NCBI GenBank assembly: GCA_032207245.1
Contig: CM063504.1
Coordinates: forward strand, 19,003,907 to 19,067,906
Reading direction: 5' to 3'
Origin: Pardosa pseudoannulata
Taxonomy: Eukaryota; Arthropoda; Arachnida; Araneae; Lycosidae
Length of the DNA stretch: 64,000 nucleotides
Below the pieces are notes generated by a model that was given only the letters and a program-made list of their open reading frames with translations, did not search any database and was not told the DNA's origin. Shown piece after piece: positions 16,709-28,735 of the stretch. The first letter of the stretch is position 1. The number at the start of each line of letters is the position of its first letter. Position numbers and translations under genes: made by a program.

Positions 16709-17770
16709 TTTTAATACAAATCCCAGTAAAAACCCAAACTAGAATATTTGTATGCTGCTTAAATATTTTATATTTTCTAGCAAACATGATTTCCATATCC
16801 TCAGATATTCTCATCCAAATTCGAAGATTCTTCCTAATTCAGTTTGTTCGAGTCTGAAACAATAAACGGCGCCATTAAATACAAGGTTATGTTTTGGGAC
16901 ATTTAATGATAACTCTTTTTTTCCCCGGATTTTTATGTCTTTATTTAATCATTGAACCCTTGGGCATTACATAAAAGATTACAAAGCTGCTCATCGGAAA
17001 CGACTTGATGCTCTTTCATCCGATACAGTGATGATTGCATTTCCGCAACCGAATCATTCCGGGTGAAACTCCTCCTGCCATCAAGAAAGAAAAGACTGGC
17101 CTGGCACGCAAAGGATAGTTTAGCATCGTCCACTCCTTTAATGCACATAATCAAAAACTATAGTTATCGGGTTTCTGTCTTTTTTTTTTCTTTTCGTAAT
17201 ATAACAAGGAGTTTTGGCTAAATGGCACTTTAAGCGTCAGGACTATATAGCTATGCGGTAGGTACAGATAAAAACAATAATCGTAAAAAGAAAACTATCA
17301 TTTGTCGTGGATAATACGAAAAACACATTCTGATGCGACTGGGGTTGTTGAACAAAGAGACTAAATGTTTTGGAATTACTGAGTCGAAAATAAAAACGTA
17401 GGTGAAATAACATTTGCTCTTAGTTGAAAACTAAAATGTTTTTCAAAGCATTCAGAGATTTAAACGGACTTTTATTAATTCTTTAAATGGGTATATGACA
17501 CTGGCTGAAGTACAATAAGTTTTCCTGATCAAAATTGGGTTTGATATTTTATTTAGATTAAAAATTATAAATTTTTGTAGGTGAATAGTGCAAAATTTTA
17601 CGTAGGTCTGATAACACTATAGACACTTTTATATACAAAAGAAACCTTTTAACACAAAATTTGAATCTATACAGCATTTTACGCTTGTCTGTCAAGAGAT
17701 TAAATAAATTAAATATTTGTACTGCCGACTTTTGTCCAAGGCATTTATTTTATAGATATATATCAGTAAT
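16709..17770. other. Unannotated stretch; one weak coding candidate at 16945-17154 (minus)
   Basis: The only frame of note is 69 codons on the minus strand at 16945-17154. Its composition is less AT-biased than its surroundings, it has mixed amino acid usage, and an AATAAA overlaps the position just after its stop. The sequence upstream is purine-rich with no clear splice acceptor, and I recognise no domain. I leave it as a candidate and not a gene. Confidence 0.3.
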
Positions 17771-17771
17771 G

Positions 17772-17834
<63 letters not shown>
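17771..17834. repeat. (AT)n microsatellite
   Basis: Alternating TA with one G substitution near 17793. Confidence 0.95.
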
Positions 17835-17836
<2 letters not shown>

Positions 17837-18170
17837 TACCCCTGTGTACGTTCACAACGGGATACCGGGTAAACGGCAGTCACTTCACTCAGATTAAAAC
17901 ACTAACTCCGAATTAATTTGACGAAAACAACATTTAATAATGGACATTAATAATCAGTAGAAGTTGCAAAATTCCAGTCCTTTTAAAACTGATGGCAGAG
18001 CTGCCGTCTGCGAGCTCTGTTCGTCTTTAGGGCCTTCGTCCACCCTCACCAAAACCCACGAGCGTTTCTCTCGATCAAAATGTACGTCCGTCCTTCCTCG
18101 CGTCTACTGGAAGACTCTCCTCGTTGCCCGACGCTCGCAGCGAACCTGGTGTTGCGTGTCACTCAGGCTA
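17835..18170. other. GC-richer island between two microsatellites, no identified function
   Basis: This roughly 330-bp block has clearly higher G+C and several CpGs. It contains GGTACCCCTGTGTACG at its left edge and GCGTGTCACTCAGGC near its right edge. A 138-codon plus-strand frame crosses it, but the second half is microsatellite and the first half has no motif I know. It could be a fragment of a retroelement. I cannot assign it. Confidence 0.35.
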
Positions 18171-18316
<146 letters not shown>

Positions 18317-19267
18317 ATATAAATATGTCGGGTCTAAAAAGGGGGTAGTTGGAAATTACGTGAGTTATAAACGATTTTAAAAAGGGAACTCTTTTATAAT
18401 AATAAAATAAATGGAAAAGACCCATGCTTGCGTGACCTTTTGGAGTAATGCGGTCAGGCGTAGAGATATTTCACAGGAAGTTGATGACTAATCAAGGGAG
18501 AAGTTCAGTTAGCAAGTGGACATGGAGCTGTCGACACGTTTCCACGTTTAGCTTCGTCACGGATAAATGAAAATGGCGCAAGCGATGCCTGAAACAAAAA
18601 GTCCATGTTAAATAAAGGAGTGTTTTACTAAGAAGGACTAATTATTCCATTCGCCTTAACCTTGGACCATGTCATATATACACACACACACACACACACA
18701 CATAAATTATTTCACTTTAATATCTCTAAAAAATTCTCCCTTTCCCATTCTTATTCCTTCAAATCTATTTCCCAACCACATAATATCGTAATTAAAGGTG
18801 TGTCCATGACTTGAACTTTTTCCAACCTATTTCCCAACGCTTTCTCTGCAATAAATTCATAATTACTCTCCACTCACGTTATTTTCCTATTATCCCTGGC
18901 AAATGAGTCAGTTTTTCTCATCCGATCTAAGTTACTCTTTATTGTTAAATTCGCTGATTATGCTGCTTATCCCTTGGAAAAATTGCGTTGCTCGCTGTGG
19001 GGTTCAACAGTGTTCCAGCACAGGTTGTCATGGTCATACCCTTGTCTGTCTTTGACAGTTCAACATGTCTTCTCAGCAACTCTTAAATAAAATTTAAGTT
19101 CTACTAGGAATTGCCGTTCTCTTTCATGGTGCCATGACTCCAAGATTAATTAGGGTTATCCTTGCCCAGTAGCCCAGGCAAGTAAAAACTATAGGGGGGT
19201 ATAATTCGATAATTCGATGTAACCGGCGGATTTTGTCTCTCTCTATCTCTCTCACGCACGCACGCAC
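18317..19267. other. Unannotated stretch with a short (CA)n at 18678-18702
   Basis: No gene recognised. TC- and CACG-rich short repeats lie just before the next element (19238-19266). Confidence 0.45.
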
Positions 19268-19505
19268 TGGTTGGACTGATTCTGAAGACATTTTGTGTAT
19301 GGAATTAAGTAGATTCAAGAATGGTTTAGATTCACAGTTTGATCTGATAGAAAACGTTTTTCTTTTATTAAAAATCAAAAATTGCGAGCTTATTGAGATT
19401 ATTATAATGGAATTTCAAACCCTTCACTGCTAACGTATCTGTGGCACAGTAGTCGGCGAAACGAACTTCAGTATGAGAAGTCCCAGGATAGAATTCCCGT
19501 ACAGT
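19268..19505 (+). mobile_element. Truncated relative of the 5530-6003 Helitron-like element
   Basis: From GGTTGGACTGATTCTGAAG onward this matches 5590-5830 block by block: ATTTTGTGTATGGAATTAAG; GATTCACAGTTTGATCTGAT; TTATTGAGATTATTATAATG; TTCACTGCTAACGTATCTG; and the tRNA-like end CAGTATGAGAAGTCCCAGG. The 5' TC end and the 3' CTAG end found at 5530 and 6003 are missing. This is an old, truncated copy. Confidence 0.7.
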
Positions 19506-21208
19506 CGATGTGGGCTTCACGTGTGTTTTCTGTGATGGGTGAAGAAATTAGAGCTCTGAGGATTTTAATGGGTATTTTCGTTTATTAATAACCCAGGAAA
19601 ATTTAAAGTAGACAGAGACTTTTCTCTTTCCAAGAAGGTCTAGTGTGCAAAGTTTTATAGAGATTGGAAAAAAATTGCAGATAAACTCAGTCTTCATCTA
19701 TATGTATTCTCAGGTCTTCTCTATATGTATGTGTAGATTACTATCCGCACTAGCAGTTACCAGACAAAAAGAACAAATTGAAGCTTCTTAAATATGCAAA
19801 TATATTTTTATAAATATATTTTTTTATTTTAACTAAAAACTCAAATTGTTTTAAAGAATAATAAAATATCGTTCATTATAATTTAAGATCATTTTAAGTT
19901 TTAATTAGTAATTAATATATAATTTTAAAAGACATGTAATGTAACATAAAATTCATAATCAAGAAGTGCAAAACGGGAGAAAATGTTAAAAAAAGTAACC
20001 ACATATTGTTAACCACAAACATATTTTTAATCATTTTTAATCATTTCTCATATTTTTAATCATTTAAAAAAATATTTTTGCACAATTTTATTAAAAAAAT
20101 AAATAAATAACATCAACTACGCTAAAATCACAAATATTTGTATCACTTTTAGTACTGCAGGCTTTATAACGTCTTTTACATTTAATTGATCAGGAATTTT
20201 CTGTTAAATCGCCAATATTGCCCTTTTTGGTATTTTTGGTTAGCTTATGAAATATATTGCTCTTTTGTTTTGGATTTCTTTAGCCATAAAGATTGTAAAT
20301 ATTTTTAGCATTTAGTCATAATCAGTATGAATATAAACTTTAATACTTTGGCCACAAAAAAAAAATCAATTTGTATAAATTTGGATTCATTGGGTTTTTT
20401 ACACATCAATATTTTCTCTCACACTCTCAAGTAAAATTTCAACCCTCGAATTATTGTCGCCTCTAACAAATATCCGAATTGTTGCCTTTAAGGTGGGGTC
20501 TAATGACTTTACATTGAGTATATTAGTAAAATTCATTTGAATTTGGTTTAATTCTACTAATCTATAAACAAAATCCAAAACTTATACCGACAATTAAAAC
20601 TAAATCCCAGCCGTTTAAAAGTAACGGTTGACTAAATTTTAAAATCCACTTAAAAATTCCTTCGCGACATATAAAAACATTAAGTAAATTGAAGTCCAAC
20701 AACAATACATTTTTAAATTAGAAATTGCTCATTACAAATTCTTCGAAACTAATCACGGGATGAAAAAGTAATTGTGGTCTCAATTTGAAAATAGTTTTTA
20801 AAACTGTTTAAAATTGTCAATTCTTCTTGTAAGCTGTGTAATTTATTTCCTTAATTACTTTGCCATTTTGAATAATTTTTTTTTCTCTTTTAGGTAAGTA
20901 GAGTCTTTTTAGTGATGATTTATATGACTGTACAGGTGGTCCATTTGTTCTCAAGTAAGTAATTTCAGTTTTTTAAAGAGAAATATTTTTGCATTAGAAT
21001 TTTAAGCTCTATATTACATTGTGTACTAGTAACAGACTGTAATCCACAGTAGTTGAACAAAGCCACCGCTTTTCAGAACCATGCATATGCCTCATTGTCA
21101 AGACGTTTTGTTCTCAACAGACAATATAGAGATTTCTACGTAGAATTTTCTAGTTTAATTGAAGCTTATCCCTAATGTAAATTCTCTGCTCATAAAATTC
21201 TTATTTAG
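19506..21208. other. Unannotated very AT-rich stretch
   Basis: No gene, RNA or element recognised. It contains long A/T runs and a local ATTTTTAATCATTT repeat near 20020-20070. Confidence 0.45.
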
Positions 21209-21549
21209 CAGGACTGGCTCTAGCAGTTTTACTACCCCCAAACAAAGATATAAAATGCCACCCACTCGGGGCTTTTGTAAAATAGTGAATAAAACATAAG
21301 AAAGATATTTATTGTTTTCATCTCAAAACGCTTTTCAAAATTTCATGAATTGCCTATACGAAACTCCAAGTTTTGCATGCACTTGTCACTCTGAATGTAG
21401 TAAAAATGCAAATAAAACAATAAAATAATAGTTTTAATTTTAATAATAAGTCTGGTATCCTGTCAAAACAAGCATTTAGATATGCTTCGTTGTATATATT
21501 TGTTACAAGAAAATAGCTATGCACACCATTCTTTCTCTAAAGAAATATA

Positions 21550-22434
21550 CAGTAGACTCCGCTTAATGTGATAAGATTGGGACACAGTGATTTTGATAAT
21601 AATAACCGATTGATAACAATAAACGATATGTAAAATTAGATCAATTTATTCCCCTCCCTGTAATTCACACATAATATTAAAATAAAATGATAAAACTCAC
21701 CTTATATTTATGTACTGTATATTATCCATTAAAGCATAAGAAGTGTATACATAATTAAAAAAGAATTATCAGTTGTTGACTCTCTACAATTTTTTCTATG
21801 AAGCTTAATGATAAATTGTTCGGAATCATAATTTTTTTAAAGTCATCGAAGCATAGTTGTACTCCACGTTTCAACACTTTCACGTAATGTTTAACTGCGC
21901 TGCAGCATCGCGCTGACTCATTTTCAGTAACCTGTCATAACGATTTAAAATTTCGATCTTTAATTTTAATGTTAAATTCTTTCGCTTTCTGGTTTCCATA
22001 TCGACAAGCTGCATGTAAGCGAGCAAGGCATAAAATGTGAATATGCTTCTTCTCAGTTCCGATAAGAATGTGTTGCCTTGTGCTTATCTGACAACCACTG
22101 ACCACCAGCAGATATGTGTATTTATGAAAAATTCCAGGAACGTGTAATACCCCAATTCTTTGTTCATTCCCAATTTCCCTAGATGGAAGAGAGAGAATTC
22201 CCGGAAATACAAACAGTGAAGGGGAAAAAAGAATGGGTTCCTTCTGAATACATTGTGAATATTCCTTTGCCAGTTAAAATGAGGTTCGAAAACTGATAAC
22301 ATTAACCGATGTAACGATCACATAAAGCGATATTTTTAACATACAAATGAATAGAAGAAATCGGGATAAAGTGATCTCAATAACAGTAAGAGATAAATAA
22401 CATTAACGGCGATCACATCAAGCGGAGTCCATTA
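21550..22434 (-). mobile_element. Deleted pogo/Tigger-like transposon, 885 bp
   Basis: The left end is CAGTAGACTCCGCTTAATGT. The right end, read in reverse, is TAATGGACTCCGCTTGATGT. Both are next to TA, as expected for Tc1/mariner/pogo insertion. Subterminal sequences are also inverted (GTGATAAGATT on the left; GTGATCTCAATAACAGTAAG on the right). An N-terminal transposase relic lies inside at 21880-21999. A full autonomous element would be about 2-3 kb, so much of the coding part is lost. Confidence 0.75.
21880..21999 (-). pseudogene. Tigger/pogo transposase N-terminus, CENP-B/Psq-type HTH relic
   Basis: Reading the minus strand from the ATG at 21997-21999 gives about 40 codons before a stop. 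Two stretches are visible: KRKNLTLKLKIEILNRY, then SQRDAAAQLNIT. Established: CENP-B N-terminal (Psq-type) DNA-binding domains of Tigger/pogo transposases share the pattern KRKxLTLxxKIExLxR, then an S/Q-RD-A-A-x-L-N/G motif in the recognition helix. The frame then meets stops at once, so it is broken. No DDE catalytic region is visible in the rest of the element. The frame is too short for a routine ORF search, and its place inside matching terminal repeats supports the call. Confidence 0.78.
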
Positions 22435-22671
22435 TATATTCCTATCATTCACATTTTACATGCAATGGTTGACTTTGCATTTAAATCTAATAAAATAAAA
22501 ATAATTTTTCTTCAGGCTTTCAAACTATAAAGAATTTAATTTTGAAAAATATGTTTATAATTTTTTTTCATAAAACTGATAGTATTTTACAAATGCGAGA
22601 CAAATTGCCACCCCTTAAAGTTACCGCCATCATTATCTCTTGCTGGACAAGCTACCTTTTAATTTCTACGT

Positions 22672-22806
22672 GTGTGGATTCGACTATCACTGTTGCTATA
22701 ACAATTTGGAATCGACTTTAAGCAGCAAACCGCAGTTCCGGTAGTCCGAATTGTGTAACAGGAAATATAGATCTAGCTTTCAAAACTAAATCAAATCTAA
22801 CTAAAC
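22672..22806 (+). repeat. Old, partial SINE (family 1)
   Basis: Only the body and tail are recognisable: ACAATTTGGAATCGACTTTA, then AGCAGCAAACCGCAGTTCCG, then TTCAAAACTAAATCAAATC. This follows the family order CGGAATCGGCTTTAAGCAG, AGGTCCCGGTC, CTCCAAAACCAAACC. The tRNA-like head is too diverged to place. Confidence 0.55.
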
Positions 22807-24810
22807 TTCATCCAGTGGTAGCCATACAAGTAGGAACATTATCTTCAAACAGCGCCGATCCCTAGACGGGAGCAAGAACGTGCACAGCACGTGGGCAGCC
22901 AAATTTAAGGGCGATGAAATAACTATCAGCAAATATGTTACCAAGCAGAAGGTGACCAATTTTAATTTGCACTTGGAGTGGCCGACAGTCCAGGATAAGT
23001 GTGGGTTTAGAGTTTCAAATCCTACTGCATGTTAGGACTTTTGTTGCTGCTCAGAAACATTTTTGATCAATAGATCTGAACACAAAACAGTGTAATTTTG
23101 ACCTCGTGGTACAAAAGTCCTGGGGTGCCGTGTTTGAGCTTTGGTAGACTCCTAAAACATCTTCTTACAGACCCAGAGATGACGTAGATTAAATACGTGA
23201 TCTATCTATCCTCTTTCTAGAGTTTGGCAAGTGGCTGGTTTGTTTGGAGCACAACAGTCAACTGTTTGGCAAATGAGAGAAAGACGTGCGGAATCGGGAG
23301 CTATAATTCTTTCCCCTGGGGATGATCAGAACTCAAGGAATATCCAGTGTTGCCTCCCGAATGCCTTAAATACGAAGGGTAAGAGGACCGTTCAGAGTTA
23401 TTAAACCAATAAATAACATTCTACATATCCTCCATATTACCCACATACCAAAACAAAGGTTTGTAACACTGCAAAGTAATTCAAAACAAACTAATCGCAG
23501 CTTTCAATGTTTTACGTTTCTCTGCATCAGTAGATAATACCAGCAGACACGCTGTGCCTTTCAGTATTCATACAATGTATCATTCCCTGCGTATTACACC
23601 TATTATACTACCATTTTCAATTGTTCAACAACTTACCTTGATAAAGCCCATAATGTAGAAACATGCTTAATATAAAAACACGCTTGTCTGAAGCATTTTC
23701 TAAGTTTTTTCCTAGCAATCAAATGTATTAACTCAACAACTTTCGACAGGACGCTTGCGTTGGTGGTAAAGGTTTGCAATACTACGCCGGAGAAATAGTC
23801 CTTTTAATTTTAAGCTTCCCGAGAACAGCGATTTTTCTACTGATTCTGTAGCTCCTTTTTAAGTCGATCTTCCAGCAATATGAAAATTTCAGTCTCAAAG
23901 TATAATAATTTTCGTGCTTCGCTTACGGTGAGAAAAGTATTAGGATGCCTGTCCAAGATTAATTCCGGAATCCCAAGATTCTACCATATTAAATTACTTG
24001 GCTATCTCCAGAGTAAAATATTTTCTGGAGTCCAAATAAAGACTAAGTCGCTACACATGCAAAACTATATAGATGTTTAAAATTTAGTTAACTTTTCCGT
24101 GCGGCGTCACTTAATTGATAGAAACACTTTCCTCGCTCTTCCCCACACAAAAAAGATTTATTTGAATACTGAAAATTTCAAATATTTTTAGGAACCGAAA
24201 ATAACAAATTATCCTCTTAAATAATTTATATTGAACCTAACATGATATATATATTACTACAGACAACTCTTATGAATGTTATAACTTAAAACTCACGCAT
24301 TTATTATTATGTACTTTCATTATCATTTAGGTAATATAAAACATCAAAGCCCGAAATTAGGGTAATTGTATTTTTACGTTCATTATATACAGAAGATTAA
24401 TTAGCAAGAGCATCAAAGGATCTTACACATATTAGGTTTAAAAAATCATTATATATTGGGCATTTCTCAAGTACGGAACAAGCAGTTATTTCATTTTTAA
24501 CGCAAGAATGTTCCTTAGATCTATCAATTAAATAACATTTTTTTTTATCTTCTTTATGGAAGTGTAGTGTTTAGTCTATACTGGCAGCAACATTAAACGA
24601 AGATGCTAAGCAGACCTTTAGCTTAATGGAAAAAGTGTTCGTAACTAGAGCAATATCTGATTACCTTTCATTCTAGGAGGAGAAATCTTTTAATTAAAGA
24701 GAGAAAAAAGTTTTGAGTGGTAATAGCCTGTTGTTAACTTCTTATCTCAACTGATGATTTAGTTCTAGTTTACATTAATTGCTGAAATATAAGTGGCTTT
24801 TATATAAAAA
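22807..24810. other. Unannotated stretch; weak minus-strand SINE-tail relic near 23239-23275
   Basis: No gene recognised. GGTTTGTTTGGAGCACAACA followed by GTCAACTGTTTGGCAA resembles the reversed tail of the family 1 SINE (TTGGTTTGGAGCGCTACAGT...), but the rest of the body does not align well. The frame at 23880-24080 (66 codons) carries no motif I know. Confidence 0.4.
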
Positions 24811-26220
24811 GAAACACCGGGTTATTCAGGAACTAATATATTGACGTAGAGAATCACGTTATATATTGATGTCTTTTATTTTTCAAACCACTTGATTTTC
24901 TAATTAGTTTGTTAGACTTGTTGTCACAAAACAGAAATAAATGTCACACACACAAAAAAAAGGCAATATCATTTACGAAAAATTCTCATTTATTAATCTC
25001 TTATTTTGGATCGAACCAAATTCTTGTAAGAAAAAGGCATAAAGCATTGCTGGAGCATTTTCTTTAGAATTCTGCTTTAAGTGATAAACAGATCTTTATA
25101 TTAATCCTAAATCAATCAGATTTGAGCCATAAAACTGAAAAAGAATTAATTTATTACACATATAAAATGCATATTTTAATTACATATTTAATAAATCTAT
25201 TATTGTTCAAATCATTTAATCTTTTAATTAGTTAGACTTGTTACTAAAAGATATAAATAAATGTCACAGAAAAAAATATGTAATACCAGTCGCAAGAAAA
25301 TTTTTGCTTTATCAACTTTGATCCAAATTCTTGTAAGATTCATGCATAAATCATAACTGGATAAATTTCTTTAGAATTCCATTTAATAAGATTTAACTAA
25401 TGAAAACCGCCAAACATTTAGAATAAATCAATAAGATAATTTAAAATAAGAGAATAATTTTACGCACATACGATTAATATTTTATTCAGAAACACCGGGT
25501 TATTCAGGCACTAATATCTTGACATAGAGAATCACGTTATATATTGATGTCTTTTATTTTTCGAACCACTTGATTTTCTAATTAGTTTGTTAGACTTGTT
25601 GTCATAAAACAGAAATAAATGTCACACAAAGAAAAAAAGGCAATACCAGATCTGAAAAATTCTCATTTATCAGCCTCTTATTTTAGATAGAACCAAATTC
25701 TTGTAAGAAAAAGGCATAAAGCATTGCTGGAACATTTTCTTTAGAATTCTGCTTTAAGTGACAAACAGATCTTTACACTAATTCTAAATCAATCAGATAT
25801 CAGCCATAAAACTGAAAAGTAATTAATCTACACATATAAAATACATATTTACATACATATATAATTACACATATAAAATACATATTTCATTTACATATTT
25901 AATAAATTCATTATTTTTCAAATCATTTAATCTTTTAATTAATTAGACTTGTTACTAAAAAATATAAATAAATGTCACATAAAAAAAATATGTAATACCA
26001 ATCGCAAGAAAAGTTTTGCTTTATCAACTATTTATTTTCGATCCAAATTCTTGTAGTAAGAGACATGCATAAAGCATGACTGGACAAATTTCTTTAGAAT
26101 TCCATTTAATAAGATTTAACTAATGAAAACCGCCAAACATTTAGCATAAATCAATAGGATAATTTAAAATAAGAGAATAATTTTACGGACATACGATGAA
26201 TATTTCATTTACATATTTAA
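24811..26220. repeat. Two-level tandem repeat (A-B-A'-B'), period about 680 bp with about 340-bp subunits
   Basis: The 680-bp unit starting GAAACACCGGGTTATTCAGG at about 24811 recurs at about 25491 with high identity (AGAGAATCACGTTATATATT; TTGATTTTCTAATTAGTTTG; GGCATAAAGCATTGCTGGA). Within each unit the two halves are themselves related. The first half has GTTAGACTTGTTGTCA, AGAAATAAATGTCACA, CCAAATTCTTGTAAGAAAAA and TTTAGAATTCTGCTTTAA. The second half has GTTAGACTTGTTACTA, ATATAAATAAATGTCACA, CAAATTCTTGTAAGATTC and TTTAGAATTCCATTTAAT. Halves A and A' match each other better than A matches B, which is a higher-order repeat pattern. No coding frame is present. Confidence 0.88.
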
Positions 26221-28375
26221 TATCATTAATTGTTTAGCTCTCATGGGATTCTACAAGGGGGGTTTTCGTAGAGAAATGATTCAAGATATATCCATCTTGG
26301 TTTGTAAAGTAGATTTCATTTTTTATTATTATTAAAAATCTTATTTTAAGAAAGAAGAAAATTAGATCAATTTTCTCTAGCGACAACATAAAATTATCTT
26401 TTAGTGCACACAGGGGGGAAATATTTAAATCGAAGCTTTTTTGCATAATTCCAGTTGTCTTTTTTCTTTTTTTTTTAACTCGTGAATTCCTTACCACCTA
26501 CACTTAGCTGTAATACTAAATTGCTGCCCACTCACTTTTCTAAACTCACTTTAAATTTACCCGTGCAGTACTGAAAATTAACAATAGATTCTTTTTTTAC
26601 ATAAAAATCATTAAAAAAAATTTCGCTTTCAAAATATACCATTTTCATCAAGGCTATAAAAAAAATTATTCTAAACTTAAACATTCCTGAATTCTACTGA
26701 GTCATAATCTCCTCTATTTGCTAGAACGGAGTGGGGACGCTAAGTAAAACGGCAACGCCCAAAAATACAGCAATTTTGACTGTGGGAGTTGTCTAAAATA
26801 AAAATAATTGAAAATAAATTCTAGACCTCCATCCTGAATGAATGGGTGTAGGGCATTTTATGTTGCCCCTCGGTGCAAACGTTAAATTAAAATCTTTGAA
26901 ATGTATTTTTTTCCACTTAATTTTAGAGTAAATTTTGGATGGTTTGAACTCACTAGGTATATAAATAAGTGTATTACATCATTATAAAGTGTATAATTAA
27001 GTTTTATATAGTACATTTACTGCATTTTTTATTTCAAAATAACTGTAAGGTTCTGGAAGTGATTTTCACACATAGAATTTTCAGATTATGATAATAACAA
27101 GGTACATGTGCTGTAATATAAGTGGCTAAATTACAGCTTTTTTAGCCGTTCTATTAATTTATTCCTTTATACTTGAAAAAGTGTGTACACAAACTGTACA
27201 ATACTTATAATAATTACTGAAAGTGCGTATGTGCAACCAAATCAATTTACTAGACTGAAAAAAAATCCGGTATGTGGCTTTTTAAGCTGATGCAATTCTT
27301 AAAAAATTATATAAGATCCATATAAGGACGCTTGAAATTTCTGTACTGATTCATTAAAATGAAAAAAATAATGTTTTCATATTGCCTTATTTATTAAAGT
27401 TCAAAAACTAAATCCAGTCATCCAGTAAACTACTGAATTAAAACATAAACAGAAAAGAATTGTTTTTCACTCTAAAGTTTTTCAAGAAGTTATGTTTTCA
27501 TTAATTTTTTAAATTTGTAAAAATGCATAAGTGAAATCTTTTTCATATTTAAAACGATAATTTTTAAATATGTTTTAGAAAACACTGTATAAGCGAATTG
27601 ATAATGCCTTAAGTAAATACGTAAGTCATTATGAATTTTTCTGTCCTAAGCGAACCTGAACTTTTACATTAAACATCTGTCAAATCTGCAGCTTTTTCGT
27701 GAAAGTATAAAATTTATACTTTCACTAAAAATTTAATACTAAATAGTCAAAGACCTATTTATAAAGGATGGGGGAGGTTTGGGCTCTATTTTAAATATTG
27801 TTAATGTATGCGTTACAAGATATGTTGAACTTATTAAAATGTATGTACGTAACTAGTTTTTATTGTAAGTGTTGAAAGACTGTTTTCGACCATGAAAAGA
27901 GTAACAACATACCTTTGCAAGAGTTTGACTTTCGGTACCTAAAAACACAATTATAAATGCAGATGAAGGTTTAACCTGCTTTTAAAGCTAGAAGAACTAA
28001 TTTGCTGTTATAAAATGGTAGTTTGTAAATTACTGGTTACGTTATACTGCTTTCGAATTTTGTCATACAAGGTATGTAATTTCGTAAAAGAAATATGAAA
28101 GGCTATGTCCTAATTTCTTTCTCAATATTTTTCAAATTATTTTCCAAGTTATTCAAAAACTACTTTAGTTTAAATTTGTGTGGTGAATAATGAAGCGTAA
28201 ATTAAAAATTCTCCAGTATTTACCATGCAGGTTTAAACCTGGTAAACAGTTAGAGCATTAATTAAAAGACACATTGGATGCGAATATATCAAGATACAAT
28301 GAAATTACGTACAGTGTTTACAGATATGTTTTATGATGTATTTCTGTATTCATACAAAGCTATGGAGGGGCGGAT
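26221..28375. other. Unannotated AT-rich stretch
   Basis: No gene or element recognised. The frame at 26234-26497 (minus, 87 codons) is lysine/phenylalanine-rich, as expected from AT-rich sequence. The segment 26715-26880 is GC-richer with a weak inverted look (GGCAACGCCC and GTTGCCCCTC) but without definable ends. Confidence 0.42.
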
Positions 28376-28735
28376 ATACTCTCTCTCTGTGTCTCTCTCT
28401 CTTTTTTCTCACTCTGTCTGTCTAACTCTTTGTGTGTGTGTGTGTGTGAGTGAGGAAGAATGTCATGAGTAAGTAAGTGAGTAATTGTGTGTGTGCGTAT
28501 GGGAGAGAGAGTGTGTGTGAGTGTGAGAGAGAGTGTGTGTGAGTGTGAGAGAGAGTGTGTGTGAGTGTGAGAGAAAGTGTGTGTGAGTGTGAGAGAAAGT
28601 GTCTGTGAGTGTAAGAAGGAGTGTGTGTGTGAGAGAGAACGTGTCTGTGAGTGTGAGAAGGAGTGTGTGAGTGAGAGAGTGAGTGAAGGAAGGAGAGAGA
28701 GAGTGAGTAAGTGTGTGTGAAAGTAAAGAGAGACA
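28376..28735. repeat. (CT)n tract followed by GT/GA minisatellite with a 22-bp period
   Basis: A CT-rich part (28380-28430) switches to GTGTGTGAGTGAG-type sequence. From about 28511 a 22-bp unit GTGTGTGTGAGTGTGAGAGA + GA repeats several times with increasing divergence to about 28735. The plus strand of the second part contains almost no C and is rich in purine and GT. The 64-codon frame that ends in it is not a gene. Confidence 0.9.

Larger units (their letters stand above)
21209..22650. mobile_element. Possible hAT-like element interrupted by a Tigger-like element (uncertain)
   Basis: The left edge CAGGACTGGCTCTAGCAG, followed by TTTTACTACCCCCA, and the right region TTGCCACCCCTTAAAGTTAC, followed by CGCC, resemble the ends of hAT-like elements that start CAGG-C-GGCTCTAG. 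The segment between them holds a separate element at 21550-22434. The inverted repeat at the outer edges is weak and I found no target duplication, so this is inference only. Confidence 0.3.
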
